A DNA stretch of 64,000 nucleotides, from the NCBI GenBank assembly GCA_946405435.1, contig CAMJHF010000014.1, forward strand, positions 1 through 64,000, written 5' to 3'. The stretch's first letter is position 1, and each line of letters starts with the position of its first letter. The position numbers and the translations under genes are program-made. The notes under the pieces are model-generated. The model was not told where the DNA came from. It was given only the letters and a program-made list of their open reading frames with translations, and did no database searches. Of this stretch, positions 1-9,151 are shown piece by piece. Origin of the DNA: an uncultured Bacteroidales bacterium. Lineage in GTDB: Bacteria > Bacteroidota > Bacteroidia > Bacteroidales > UBA932.

Positions 1-938
1 CCATTAATAAGGATGAATTTGACATCACGAAATTGAGCGATTATGTGCAGACACACGCTGTTCCTTCTAGCTTTTCCTCATCGGAATCCTGGTCCATTCT
101 ATCCGATATAGAACGCTCCATCAAGGCAAAGATTGAAGCCATTGGCACTCCGCTGAAAGATTGGGATATTCAGATCAATTATGGCATCAAGACCGGTTTC
201 AACGACGCCTTCATTATTGATTCGACTAAGCGGAACAAGATTCTGGAGGCATGCCAGAGTGAAGATGAACGCCAGCGGACGGCGGAAATTATTCGACCGA
301 TTCTCCGTGGCCGGGACATCAAACGTTATGGTTATGTGTTTGCAGATCAGTATCTAATAGCGACATTCCCTGCAAAGCAGTATGATATAGACGATTATCA
401 TGCTTTGAAAGACTACCTGCTTACTATTGGAATTGAACGGCTTGAACAGACTGGCGAAGAGCATATTGTCAATGGCGAACGGATAAAAGCACGGAAGAAA
501 ACAAACAATAAATGGTTTGAAACCCAAGATAGCATCAGCTATTGGGACGAATTTTCTAAGCCAAAAATCGTTTGGGCAGAGTTGTCAAGAACCGGCAACT
601 CATTTGCATATAGTGAGGACGGCGCTATGGTGCTGAATACGTGCTATATCTTGTCATTCAACGATAATGATCGCCACGAAAGAGAACTGAATACCCTGCT
701 GGGATTCCTTAATAGCAAGATAGCACTCTTCTATCTGGACATCATCTCCAGTAAGCTTGATGAGACGGGGTGGCGCTGGCTCAAGCAGTTTGTAGAGCAG
801 ATTCCTGTCCCAGTTCAAATGGCATTTAAAGAGGAGGGTCAGTTTACAAATAAGGACTCTGCCTCGATCAATGCCCAATTATACCAGCAACTTGGTTTGT
901 CACCAGCTGAAGCGGAGTATCTGGAGGGCCTCATTTAA
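1..938 (+). CDS. C-terminal target-recognition part of an Eco57I/TaqI-like DNA methyltransferase (5' end outside window)
   Basis: The reading frame is open from the window edge (..NKDEFDITKLSDYVQTH..), so the N-terminal methyltransferase portion lies upstream and is not visible. The visible part resembles the TaqI-like C-terminal specificity domain of type IIG enzymes: GTPLKDW, GFNDAFII, the IIRPILRGRDIKRYGY block, then PKIVWAE and a late FLNSK segment. These domains choose the DNA sequence that is methylated or cut. The frame crosses a 21-bp repeat (35-55) that recurs inverted at 1808-1828. It ends tail-to-tail, with 8 bases of overlap, against a homologous domain on the other strand. The enzyme could be type IIG, a stand-alone methylase or a BREX PglX-like protein; without the N-terminus I cannot tell. 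Confidence 0.8.
   Translation, partial: INKDEFDITKLSDYVQTHAVPSSFSSSESWSILSDIERSIKAKIEAIGTPLKDWDIQINYGIKTGFNDAFIIDSTKRNKILEACQSEDERQRTAEIIRPILRGRDIKRYGYVFADQYLIATFPAKQYDIDDYHALKDYLLTIGIERLEQTGEEHIVNGERIKARKKTNNKWFETQDSISYWDEFSKPKIVWAELSRTGNSFAYSEDGAMVLNTCYILSFNDNDRHERELNTLLGFLNSKIALFYLDIISSKLDETGWRWLKQFVEQIPVPVQMAFKEEGQFTNKDSASINAQLYQQLGLSPAEAEYLEGLI
35..55 (+). repeat. Left recombination repeat of the invertible segment
   Basis: Perfect 21-bp match, in inverted orientation, to 1808-1828. The core TGTGCAGACACA has partial dyad symmetry (TGTG at 44-47, CACA at 52-55), as expected for a serine-recombinase site. Similarity outside the 21 bp drops at once, so the identity is likely maintained by recombination. 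Confidence 0.8.
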
Positions 939-1818
939 CTTGACTCTCAATATATTGTATCTCAGAATCGGATAGACCGTAGAACCGATATATAAGGCTA
1001 TTCAAGATACGCTCTTCTTCCGGGGCTGAACCTTGCTGTGCCGTTATATTGATAATTTGTTCGCACTGTACTTCAATTGCTTGTGCAATTGTTTCATCAA
1101 TATCACGCGGCACATAAAGTTGCTCAATTTTGAATTTTTTCCAGCGGACAGTACCCACCCCGGTAGTAGTCCCTATGGTTGAAAACATATACTCTGATAC
1201 CGAGCAATTCAAAAAAGCAAGTAACAATATCAACCTTTCCCCAGAAAGCATAAACGTGGTAGCCTCTGGAACGTATTTTCCTTCACGATCAAGACAGAAC
1301 TTCGTCTTGTCGGATATTTCACCCCAGACTATTTTGGGCTGCGATAATAAGTCCAAATACGCGCAGTTCCTTAAATTATACGGTGTATCTCCTTTGTCTG
1401 CACGCTTCTCTATGCTAAGCCAGTAATTATCAAGATGTTCTTTCACGGAAGGATAATCCTCGATATGAATGCGTTCAAGACCTTCCCTGGTCCCATTGTG
1501 AGTATTTATAAGCCATAGCCCAGACCATGAATAGCCGTATCTCTTTATGTCCCGGCCACGGAGAATCGGTCGAATAATAGCAGCAGTACGTTGTCTCTCG
1601 GACTCATCTATACAATTCGCTAAAATTTCTTCGCGCTTTTCTGATGAGATGATAAATGCATCATTGTAGCCTGTTAGGACGCCCCTGAATATTTCAACAT
1701 TCCAATCTTTCAGTGGCGTACCAACAGCTTCAATCTTATTCTTTATACTCAGCTCAATATCGCTTAGAATTGACCATGCATCCGCCCCAAACTTTATCGT
1801 CTGGCTATGTGTCTGCAC
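931..1818 (-). CDS. Alternative (inverted) DNA target-recognition domain cassette
   Basis: Homologous to the domain at 1-938: both have AWSILSDIE or SWSILSDIE, GTPLKDW, a GYNDAFII/GFNDAFII segment and IIRPILRGRDIKRYGY. The sequences then diverge, as expected for different DNA targets. The frame starts with GTG inside the right 21-bp repeat and has a stop a few codons upstream, so the copy lacks the methyltransferase part in this orientation. An AGGAG lies seven bases before the GTG and overlaps the stop of the recombinase gene. A free-standing specificity polypeptide could therefore be made by coupled translation. It would become the active C-terminus after inversion. Confidence 0.78.
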   Translation of the reverse strand: MQTHSQTIKFGADAWSILSDIELSIKNKIEAVGTPLKDWNVEIFRGVLTGYNDAFIISSEKREEILANCIDESERQRTAAIIRPILRGRDIKRYGYSWSGLWLINTHNGTREGLERIHIEDYPSVKEHLDNYWLSIEKRADKGDTPYNLRNCAYLDLLSQPKIVWGEISDKTKFCLDREGKYVPEATTFMLSGERLILLLAFLNCSVSEYMFSTIGTTTGVGTVRWKKFKIEQLYVPRDIDETIAQAIEVQCEQIINITAQQGSAPEEERILNSLIYRFYGLSDSEIQYIESQVK

Positions 1819-1828
1819 ATAATCGCTC
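1808..1828 (-). repeat. Right recombination repeat of the invertible segment
   Basis: Reverse complement of 35-55, identical over 21 bp. It starts at the base next to the stop codon of the recombinase gene (1829-1831) and contains the GTG start of the silent cassette. Confidence 0.8.
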
Positions 1829-2434
1829 CTATTCTTTCAGAAACGAATGGATGTACCGTCCTAGGGTGTTCCGGTCTACCTGGCAGATTTTAGCAATCTT
1901 CCGTTGCGACACTCCAGCCCGGAGCAACTCTATGATTAGAGATCGCTTGGGGAAGAGCTTATATTTGCCCTCCTCGGTCTTCCTGCCCAAAGGACGTCCC
2001 AGGACAACGCCCTCCGCTTTTTTCCTGGCCAACGCCTCCTTGGTTCGTTGGCTGATGAGGTTGCGCTCAATCTCTGCCGAGAGGCCGAAAGCAAAAGCCA
2101 GCACCTTGCTCTGGATGTCCTCTCCCAGACGATAATTGTCTTTGATGGTCCAGACTCTGCATTCCTTTGTCATACAGATATTCAAGATCTCCATGATCAT
2201 AAACAAATTGCGCCCAAGGCGGGAGAGTTCGGCACAGATGATAAGATCATCCTTTCGCACTCGATTAAGGAGTTTCCCGAGTTCGCGTTTGTTGTAGTTC
2301 TTGGTGCCGCTGATAGTTTCTTCTATCCACCCGTCGATTTTCATGGACTCCTTGGTGCAGAAGTTGTTGATTTCAAATCTCTGATTCTCGACAGTCTGCT
2401 TGTCGCTGCTGACTCTGATGTAACCGTAGATCAT
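1829..2434 (-). CDS. Serine site-specific recombinase (DNA invertase/resolvase family)
   Basis: A protein of 201 residues with the small serine-recombinase layout. An N-terminal catalytic domain begins IYGYIRVSS, with the nucleophile Ser in RVS at about residue 9. It carries AELSRLGRN, and the long helix E region follows (LAFAFGLSAEIERNLISQRTK split over two motifs). GRPLG leads into a C-terminal helix-turn-helix (about 165-197, GVSQRKIAKICQVDRNTLGRY). It resembles the invertases that flip promoters or gene segments in Bacteroides. Its stop codon abuts the right 21-bp repeat and it points into the invertible segment, so it is the obvious enzyme for that inversion. It might also act on other sites elsewhere in the genome. 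Confidence 0.88.
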   Translation of the reverse strand: MIYGYIRVSSDKQTVENQRFEINNFCTKESMKIDGWIEETISGTKNYNKRELGKLLNRVRKDDLIICAELSRLGRNLFMIMEILNICMTKECRVWTIKDNYRLGEDIQSKVLAFAFGLSAEIERNLISQRTKEALARKKAEGVVLGRPLGRKTEEGKYKLFPKRSLIIELLRAGVSQRKIAKICQVDRNTLGRYIHSFLKE

Positions 2435-2478
2435 ACTTGTTTGTGTTTTTTGCTTTTCGTGGTATTCATAAAGTTGTC

Positions 2479-2486
2479 TATCTTTG
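2479..2486 (+). promoter_or_regulatory. -7 element TATCTTTG for the DUF262 operon
   Basis: Exact TAnnTTTG match 23 bases before the DUF262 start codon. No clear TTG lies at the ideal upstream distance, so the -33 part is weak. Confidence 0.5.
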
Positions 2487-2509
2487 TATACTGTATTTAA
2501 TACTCTTCT

Positions 2510-5053
2510 ATGAAAGGAACGGCTTCATACTTGATGAAATTCCTTGATGGATCGCAGAAGCGGTTCATCATTCCGGTGTATCAACGCAACTATGACTGGA
2601 AGAAGGAGAACTGCAAGCAATTGTTCGACGACCTGGTCAGCGTCATAAAGGAGGGGAAAGAGACGCACTTCTTCGGAAGCATTGTGTCTTATGCTCATAG
2701 TAGGGATGAAGTTGTCCTTATTGACGGCCAGCAGCGTATCACCACTGTATCGCTCATCCTCATTGCTATTCTCAATGCACTGAAGAATGGCACCATGAAA
2801 ACCGATGACGATACGCTTGCACTGCGCATTGAGGATTATCTTGTGGATAAGTATGACAAGACGGAGCGAAAGGTCCGCTTGAAGCCGTTTCGCGATGATT
2901 GTGTTGCCTTTGACCGGCTTATCTACAAGGACGAATTAGAATACATCCCCGAGTCCAAAGTCACCATCAACTACCGGTATTTCTACGACCGAATTGTCAC
3001 ATATAAAGAACTTACGGTAGATGAACTGTTCCGTGCCGTAAACAGTCTAGAAATTATCGATATTGAACTGGAGCCATTGCATGGTGACAATCCGCAGCTC
3101 ATTTTCGAGAGCCTGAACTCCACCGGCCTCGATCTGACAGAGTCCGACAAAATCCGCAACTTCGTGCTGATGAATCTCGAGCCGGTTGTTCAGGAGAGTT
3201 ATTACGACAAATATTGGAACAAAATCGAGAGATGCAGTAGGGATGAACTGGATAGTTTTGTTCGTAACTACCTCACTATCAAGCAGGGCATCATTCCAAC
3301 ATTGAAGGGGATTTACCCGGCGTTCAAAACCTATACGAAGGTCCAGGGTAACATCGAGGCTATTCTGCAGGATATGTTGGTCTATGCTTATGCCTATCAG
3401 GATGTGGTATCTTTCAACGTAGGAGATGACGATGCCAATGAAGTGGCGAAGCGGCTTGATCTCTTGGATATGACCGTAGCATATCCCTTCTTGATGGCAT
3501 TCGTAGCCTATGCAAAGGAAACTGGTCTTGATGGAAAAGAGATCTACCGTGTGTTCTCTTGCGTTGAGACATTCATCTTCCGCCGCCTGATGTGTGATTT
3601 ACCCACGAACGCTCTCAACAAGATATTTGCAACGCTACATAGCTCGGTACTGAAGAATAAGCGGAAGACAGATACCTACTCCTCCGTGATGATATACCTT
3701 TTGGAGAGCCGAAGACTTTCCAGTGCTTTCCCGAAGGACGAAGAGTTCATCAATGGCTTCACTACCAAGAATATCTATTCCATGAGGGCCAAAAACAAGG
3801 AATACATCTTCGAACGTCTTGAAAATGGCTCCAGCAAGGAAAAGAATGATGTCGTAAGCAATATAGAGAAAGGCATCCTTACGATTGAGCACATCATGCC
3901 TCAGACTCTTACCACGGCGTGGAAACAAGCGCTTGGCGAGAACTGGGAATCCATTCAGGAACGCTGGCTACATACGATCTCCAACCTAACGCTCACCGGG
4001 TATAACTCCAATTACAGTAATAGGACTTTTCAAGAGAAGAAAGCCATGAAGAATGGGTTCCTCGATAGCGGCATCCGTCTGAACCATTTTGTCGCCCACT
4101 TCGAGAAATGGAGCGAAGAGGAACTGGCTCTCCGCAAGGCTAAGTTGTCCGAAATGGCCCTTGAAATCTGGGGATATCCTGTCACACCATTTGTCCCGGA
4201 GCAAAAAGAGGATGACATCGTATCGCTTTCCGAAGATAATGGCATCGCCACCAACCGCGACATCCAGTACTTTATCTTTAGAGGGGAACGTCAGGATGTG
4301 ACTACTTGGGCAGATATGATGTGGGAAATGGCCAATAAACTGTTGGCGATGAACCCGGCCATTTTGTACCAAGAGGCTGCAGGAAATAAGAATGTATGGT
4401 TCGCGACCTCCGCCGTATCGAAGAACTACCGCAAACTGGCGGATGGTCTCTACTACTGTCCAACGAGCAGTAGTACCTGGAACAAGATGTCCATCTTGAA
4501 AAACCTCTTCCGCCTTTACGGTATCGAGGAAGACGACCTTTCCTTCGGACTACTTCCCAAAAAAGACGACAGCGGTGAGCCGAGCACAAATGACAGTGGC
4601 GAGACTCCGGCCAGATACGAGATGCGGAAGAAATTCTGGACCGATTTCATTCAGTATTGCGAGGAAAACAACGGCCTCTTCGTAAAGATTTCCCCTGTGA
4701 CGGCCAATTGGATTAGCAAGAGCCTGAAGACACCTTACGGGATTAATATTAACGCCGTTGTTGGATTTGATTACGACAGGGTAGAAATCTATATCGATAC
4801 AAAGGATAAGGAATTCAACAAGAACTTGTTTGACCATCTTCACGACAATAAGGAGACAATAGAAAGAGAATACGGCGGAGCCCTGATATGGGAGAGATTA
4901 AGTGACAAAAGAGCATGTCGAATAAAAGACGAGATTCTTCTCCACACTTTTGAACTTGATGATTGGACAGAAGTCTTCGCCTTCATGAAATCTGCTGGGC
5001 TAAGGATGTTCAATGTGTTCCACAAATTCATTAACGAGTTCCCTCCCAAGTAG
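2510..5053 (+). CDS. DUF262/DUF1524 protein with C-terminal DUF4268-like region (GmrSD-type nuclease family)
   Basis: 847 residues. The N-terminal DUF262 domain has IPVYQRNYDW (about 21-30) and the DGQQR motif (about 72-76). In this family DGQQR belongs to a ParB-like nucleotide-hydrolysing fold. A DUF1524 HNH-type nuclease region follows, with IEHIMPQTL near residue 460 and an SNLTLTGYN block. The last 160 residues (MRKKFWTDF.., GVGI-like core, EYGGALIWERL) look like DUF4268. DUF262-DUF1524 proteins are known modification-dependent restriction enzymes (GmrSD, BrxU, SspE types). It opens an operon with the helicase gene 13 bases downstream. Anti-phage function here is inferred from family and context. 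Confidence 0.85.
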   Translation: MKGTASYLMKFLDGSQKRFIIPVYQRNYDWKKENCKQLFDDLVSVIKEGKETHFFGSIVSYAHSRDEVVLIDGQQRITTVSLILIAILNALKNGTMKTDDDTLALRIEDYLVDKYDKTERKVRLKPFRDDCVAFDRLIYKDELEYIPESKVTINYRYFYDRIVTYKELTVDELFRAVNSLEIIDIELEPLHGDNPQLIFESLNSTGLDLTESDKIRNFVLMNLEPVVQESYYDKYWNKIERCSRDELDSFVRNYLTIKQGIIPTLKGIYPAFKTYTKVQGNIEAILQDMLVYAYAYQDVVSFNVGDDDANEVAKRLDLLDMTVAYPFLMAFVAYAKETGLDGKEIYRVFSCVETFIFRRLMCDLPTNALNKIFATLHSSVLKNKRKTDTYSSVMIYLLESRRLSSAFPKDEEFINGFTTKNIYSMRAKNKEYIFERLENGSSKEKNDVVSNIEKGILTIEHIMPQTLTTAWKQALGENWESIQERWLHTISNLTLTGYNSNYSNRTFQEKKAMKNGFLDSGIRLNHFVAHFEKWSEEELALRKAKLSEMALEIWGYPVTPFVPEQKEDDIVSLSEDNGIATNRDIQYFIFRGERQDVTTWADMMWEMANKLLAMNPAILYQEAAGNKNVWFATSAVSKNYRKLADGLYYCPTSSSTWNKMSILKNLFRLYGIEEDDLSFGLLPKKDDSGEPSTNDSGETPARYEMRKKFWTDFIQYCEENNGLFVKISPVTANWISKSLKTPYGININAVVGFDYDRVEIYIDTKDKEFNKNLFDHLHDNKETIEREYGGALIWERLSDKRACRIKDEILLHTFELDDWTEVFAFMKSAGLRMFNVFHKFINEFPPK

Positions 5054-5066
5054 ATATTATCGGAAG

Positions 5067-7817
5067 ATGTCCCTCCTCGGTCGCATATTCTCTGACAAGA
5101 GGAAAAAGTCACAGGAGACTCCTCATAAAGTGGAGCCGACCAAAGTTGTACCAGTTTCGCCCACGCCTGAGTATGCGTCTCTTTTGCAGTTCACCCAGCG
5201 ACTCAACACTCTGCTATTGGAGGATAAATATCAGGCTCGAAGCGACTACCGGTGCTTGATTAATGATTATGCGGACACCAACACATTCTTCACGAACCTC
5301 AAGACAGCCAAGACGCTGAGTTACTACTGCTCGTCCAATGGTATCGATGGTGCATCCATTGAGGACTTCCTGCGCAATTACGCCGACCTTGCCAACCTGA
5401 AGGATGGCTCAACCAGTATCCAGCAGCACAATCAGACCTACCTGCAGCGCCACCTCGTCTCGGAGAAGCATTACTTGGACACCGTACTCTCTAAAGTCGA
5501 TCCCGCCATTTCCCTAGATGAAGAGCAGCGGAAGGTGGTTCTCACTGACGAAGACTATATGCTGGTCGTGGCTGGCGCTGGGGCCGGTAAGACCACCACT
5601 GTGGCCGCCAAGGTGAAATATCTTGTTGAACGCAAGGGCATCGCTCCGGAACAGATTCTGGTGATTTCGTTCACCAATAAAGCCGTAGGCGAACTCCGTG
5701 ATAAGATAAACAAGGCCCTGAAGATTAACTGCCCGGTTACAACCTTCCATAAGACTGGATACGCCATTCTACGGAAACAGGATGCCGACAAGAAGAATGT
5801 GGTGGACAGCGGCTTTATGTTCGATGTCATCAATAACTACCTGAAGAACGATGTCCTTCGGGAACCGGAGATGGTGAATAAACTCATTCTCTTCTTTGGC
5901 AGTTACTTTGATGCTCCATACGAGGGTGATGACCTCAATGCCTTCTTCAACTACATCTCAAAGGCCGACTTCTCTACGATGCGCTCCAACATGAACGAGT
6001 ACGTGGAGACTATCACCAATAAGCGTACAGGGAAGGCTATTACCATCAACTATGAGTCGCTGCGTTCAGCTCAGGAGGTCCAGATTGCAAACTTCCTGTA
6101 TCTCAACAAGGTTGACTACGAATACGAGAAGATTTATCCTTATAGTTTCCGGAAGTCTCACAAGCCCTACACTCCTGACTTCACCATCAAGCAAGGTGAC
6201 AGGACCATCTATATCGAGCACTTTGGCATCACGGAAGCGGGCACCCACAACCGCTACTCCAAAGCAGAATTAGAGCACTATAAAAAGGAGGTAAACGATA
6301 AGGTTCAGTTTCACCGTGACCACTGCACGGAACTCATCTATACCTTCTCCCAATACAAGGATGGACGCCCGCTGCTTGAGCATCTGAAGGAGCAACTTAT
6401 CGCCGCTGGCATTACACTAGAGCCCCGTTCCGAGCAGGAAGTCTATCAGAAGATTGTATCAACCGAGGAGAATAAATACATCCTCAAACTGGTACGCCTG
6501 CTCTGCACCTTCATCCAGAATTTCAAGACCAACGGTTACGATACCGATAAGTTCCGCGAAATGCACCGAATGACTGATAACGTTCGCACCAAACTCTTCT
6601 TGGACGTGTGTCATCAATGCTACCTGGAATACTCCAAGAAATTGAAGGAGCGTGGCGCTGTGGACTTCGAGGATATGATAAACGATTCCGCAAAGATTCT
6701 GCAGGAACAGCAGGACATGGGAGAGAAACTAAACTTCAAATATATCATCATCGACGAATATCAGGACATCTCCAGGCAGCGCTTCGATCTTGCCCGAGCC
6801 TTGTCCCAGATTTGCAACGCCAAGATTATCGCCCTGGGCGATGACTGGCAATCCATCTATGCCTACGCTGGCTCAGACATTACCCTTTTCACTCACTTTG
6901 CGGAAATAATGGGCTACGGTGAAGAATTGAAGATAACCAAGACCTACCGCAACTCGCAGGAAGTTATTGACATTGCCGGAAGTTTCATCCAGAAGAATTC
7001 CTCCCAGATTCAGAAATCACTCATTAGTCCCAAGCATATCGATTTTCCCATCATCATCGAGGCTTATTCAGAAGACGGTGACAAGAAAGACCTCGAAGGA
7101 AAGGGTGGCAAGTTCTTCTTGCAGGCCCAAGCGGTAGAACGCTGCATCGGCCAGATAATGGAAGCAAATGAGAAGGAAGGTAAACCTGCAAATTCCTCCA
7201 TCCTTCTCATCGGCCGATATGGATTTGATGCCTTCAACCTCAGTCGCAGCGGACTCTTCACTTATTTCGAGAAAACCGGCGATGTCAAGTCGAAGGCCTA
7301 CCCGAAAGCCAAACTATCCTTCCTCACAGCACATCGTTCCAAAGGTCTGGGTTACGATAATGTCGTCATTATCAACGCCGTGAACGCCACCTATGGTTTC
7401 CCGTCTAAGATTGAGGATGATCCAGTGATGAAACTGGTCATCCGTGAGGACCGTACCATCGAGTACGCCGAGGAGCGTCGCCTGTTCTACGTGGCAATTA
7501 CACGCACCAAGAATAGAGTCTATATCGCCGTACCTCAGCAACGCCCGTCACGATTCGTAGCAGAACTGGTTCAGGAATACGATAAAGTCTGTGTGAACGG
7601 AGACCTGGACATCTCCAAGACCGAGTCACCGGACATCTCGATGATAAAACGCTGCCCGATATGCGGCTATCCGCTCCAGTACAAGTACAAGAGAGACTTT
7701 GGCCTACGCCTCTGGATATGCACCAATGAGCCGGAAATCTGCGACTTCATGACTAACGACTTATTAGGTGGCATCCTTCCCATCCTCAAATGCGACTGCT
7801 GCAAGGACGGCTACTGA
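5067..7817 (+). CDS. UvrD/helicase IV-like superfamily 1 helicase with nuclease-like insert (C-terminus frameshifted)
   Basis: I start at ATG 5067, 13 bases after the previous stop. Helicase motifs: Walker A VVAGAGAGKTTT (about 168), IIIDEYQDIS (about 560), GDDWQSIYAYAG, LTAHRSKGLGYDNV and RRLFYVAITRTKN. Between motifs lies a PD-(D/E)XK-like insert, PYTPDFTI followed by IYIEHFG (about 367-386), as in helicase IV (HelD). The tail is a topoisomerase-type zinc ribbon (RCPICGYPL.., WICTNEPEICDFMTN, CDCCKDGY). It stops at 7815-7817, in the middle of the second zinc motif. A -1 shift restores the expected continuation to 7948, which overlaps the next start codon. Either a one-base deletion, a sequence error or a recoding site is present. 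Confidence 0.85.
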   Translation: MSLLGRIFSDKRKKSQETPHKVEPTKVVPVSPTPEYASLLQFTQRLNTLLLEDKYQARSDYRCLINDYADTNTFFTNLKTAKTLSYYCSSNGIDGASIEDFLRNYADLANLKDGSTSIQQHNQTYLQRHLVSEKHYLDTVLSKVDPAISLDEEQRKVVLTDEDYMLVVAGAGAGKTTTVAAKVKYLVERKGIAPEQILVISFTNKAVGELRDKINKALKINCPVTTFHKTGYAILRKQDADKKNVVDSGFMFDVINNYLKNDVLREPEMVNKLILFFGSYFDAPYEGDDLNAFFNYISKADFSTMRSNMNEYVETITNKRTGKAITINYESLRSAQEVQIANFLYLNKVDYEYEKIYPYSFRKSHKPYTPDFTIKQGDRTIYIEHFGITEAGTHNRYSKAELEHYKKEVNDKVQFHRDHCTELIYTFSQYKDGRPLLEHLKEQLIAAGITLEPRSEQEVYQKIVSTEENKYILKLVRLLCTFIQNFKTNGYDTDKFREMHRMTDNVRTKLFLDVCHQCYLEYSKKLKERGAVDFEDMINDSAKILQEQQDMGEKLNFKYIIIDEYQDISRQRFDLARALSQICNAKIIALGDDWQSIYAYAGSDITLFTHFAEIMGYGEELKITKTYRNSQEVIDIAGSFIQKNSSQIQKSLISPKHIDFPIIIEAYSEDGDKKDLEGKGGKFFLQAQAVERCIGQIMEANEKEGKPANSSILLIGRYGFDAFNLSRSGLFTYFEKTGDVKSKAYPKAKLSFLTAHRSKGLGYDNVVIINAVNATYGFPSKIEDDPVMKLVIREDRTIEYAEERRLFYVAITRTKNRVYIAVPQQRPSRFVAELVQEYDKVCVNGDLDISKTESPDISMIKRCPICGYPLQYKYKRDFGLRLWICTNEPEICDFMTNDLLGGILPILKCDCCKDGY

Positions 7818-7948
7818 TTGTCCGGACAAAAGACCGCACACCCTTCCTCGGTTGCACGAACTATAAGGCCGATAAGAGCGGCTGCAACCGGAAAATCAAT
7901 TTGACGTACTATGAGAATATGCTGAAGCGCGGAGATCTCGACCTATGA
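7814..7948 (+). other. Out-of-frame remainder of the helicase C-terminal zinc ribbon
   Basis: In the frame beginning at CTG 7814 there are 44 codons reading LIVRTK.., FLGCTNYKADKSGCNRK, LTYYENMLKRGDLDL, then TGA at 7946-7948. This supplies the missing Cys pair of the second zinc motif. It gives a 4-base ATGA overlap with the next gene, the spacing expected of the intact operon. Confidence 0.75.
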
Positions 7949-9123
7949 TTACTTACCCCAATGCTGTAGATGAAAATGGTGAAGTCCATAACATCGGGTC
8001 GATAACTCATGAGAATCGAGCCGAGCACAAGTATTTTTGCCTCGGGTGTGATAAGGAGATGGTGCCGGTGCTGAGCGAACATAAAGAGCCACACTTCCGC
8101 CACAAGGTCAACGATCTCTGTAATCCGGAGACGTATCTCCACAATTTGGCAAAGAAACATCTTGCTAAGCAGTTTGAGACACAGCCTAAGTTCGAGATAA
8201 GTTACTATATCCATAATGAGTGTCCACTGGTGGAATCATGCCAGTTATACGACCGTTTTCATTGGAAAGAGTGCTCTGGAACCACATTGCACACCATAGA
8301 TCTCAAGACAAAGTATGATACATACCAGATAGAAGGAGTCTATAATGGATTCAGAGCCGATGTATTGCTGTCAAACAGCCAGAAACCCGACCTCCCGCCA
8401 ATATTTCTAGAGATATCTGTAAGTCACGATTGCACACCGGAGAAACTGGAGTCTGGCCTTCAGATCATTGAGATGAAGGTTAAGAGCGAGGCCGATTTCC
8501 GAAGGCCGATTATCGAGAATAAAGGAGGTTTGGTGCCGGTCAAGGAAGCGCCAAAGCGGCCGTATTACTATTACGCTTATCATATAGAGCCGGAACCCTC
8601 ATTCATAATGTTCCATAACTTTGCAAGAGATACTCACAACTCTGACATCAAGGAACTGGATCGTTTTGTCCTTTTAAAAGACGGGAAAATGGGGACACAG
8701 GAACGTTATGTATCGTGTGGAGAGATGGAGACAAAGCATCTCCAGGGTACCGTCTTTGAATTGAATCTGCTCAGCGACATTAATCCACATAGGCCCAAAC
8801 CTAAATTCGACCTCTTTAACCTTGGATTCAGTCAGGCGATGCTACAGAAGAAGCCGCTCCGGCATTGTGTCTATTGTCTCAACTACTATAACCGTTGCAC
8901 TATTCCGATGGAATTTGAAGTGATGAATCGCCGGACCGGTCAGAAAGAAAAGGTTACTCGCCAGGTTTTTACTCGATCTGTCAAAGAGGAACAAGTCGAT
9001 AAATATGAACTTGCTGGCAAATGTAAGAACTGGCGCCTTAACGAATACCAGTGTCAGTGCGTTAAATCTTATTACAACGATCAGGATATTTTCATTTGGG
9101 AGCCGAAAGATTCAGTTGACTAG
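7945..9123 (+). CDS. CoiA-like nuclease-fold protein
   Basis: 392 residues. The N-terminus has a zinc-like pair (YFCLGCDKEM) followed by EPHFRHK, the signature of the competence protein CoiA family. A possible PD-(D/E)XK core follows, with FRADVLL and then PIFLEISVSH (about 130-160). The C-terminal third has scattered Cys pairs (HCVYCLNYYNRC, KCKNW.. YQCQC) that could bind metal. It overlaps the helicase reading frame by ATGA if the helicase frameshift is repaired, so the three genes form one operon. CoiA assists processing of incoming DNA in competent bacteria. Here, beside restriction genes, a role in handling foreign DNA is inference. A strong terminator follows. Confidence 0.65.
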   Translation: MITYPNAVDENGEVHNIGSITHENRAEHKYFCLGCDKEMVPVLSEHKEPHFRHKVNDLCNPETYLHNLAKKHLAKQFETQPKFEISYYIHNECPLVESCQLYDRFHWKECSGTTLHTIDLKTKYDTYQIEGVYNGFRADVLLSNSQKPDLPPIFLEISVSHDCTPEKLESGLQIIEMKVKSEADFRRPIIENKGGLVPVKEAPKRPYYYYAYHIEPEPSFIMFHNFARDTHNSDIKELDRFVLLKDGKMGTQERYVSCGEMETKHLQGTVFELNLLSDINPHRPKPKFDLFNLGFSQAMLQKKPLRHCVYCLNYYNRCTIPMEFEVMNRRTGQKEKVTRQVFTRSVKEEQVDKYELAGKCKNWRLNEYQCQCVKSYYNDQDIFIWEPKDSVD

Positions 9124-9151
9124 AACTCTGATGATAATGAGTCCTTCGTCG

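Larger units (their letters stand above)
35..1828. mobile_element. Predicted invertible DNA segment switching the specificity domain
   Basis: Bounded by the inverted 21-bp repeats and containing two convergent, homologous specificity domains (1-938 plus, 931-1818 minus). Reading through the repeat gives the codons gat-tat-gtg-cag-aca in both copies. Inversion would therefore fuse the second domain in frame to the upstream methyltransferase part. The serine recombinase gene ends exactly where the right repeat begins. The switch itself is inferred; the repeats, frames and gene layout are seen directly. Confidence 0.78.

Noticed and set aside
931..938. Possible read-through fusion of the two specificity domains
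   Set aside because: They are on opposite strands and merely overlap at their stops.
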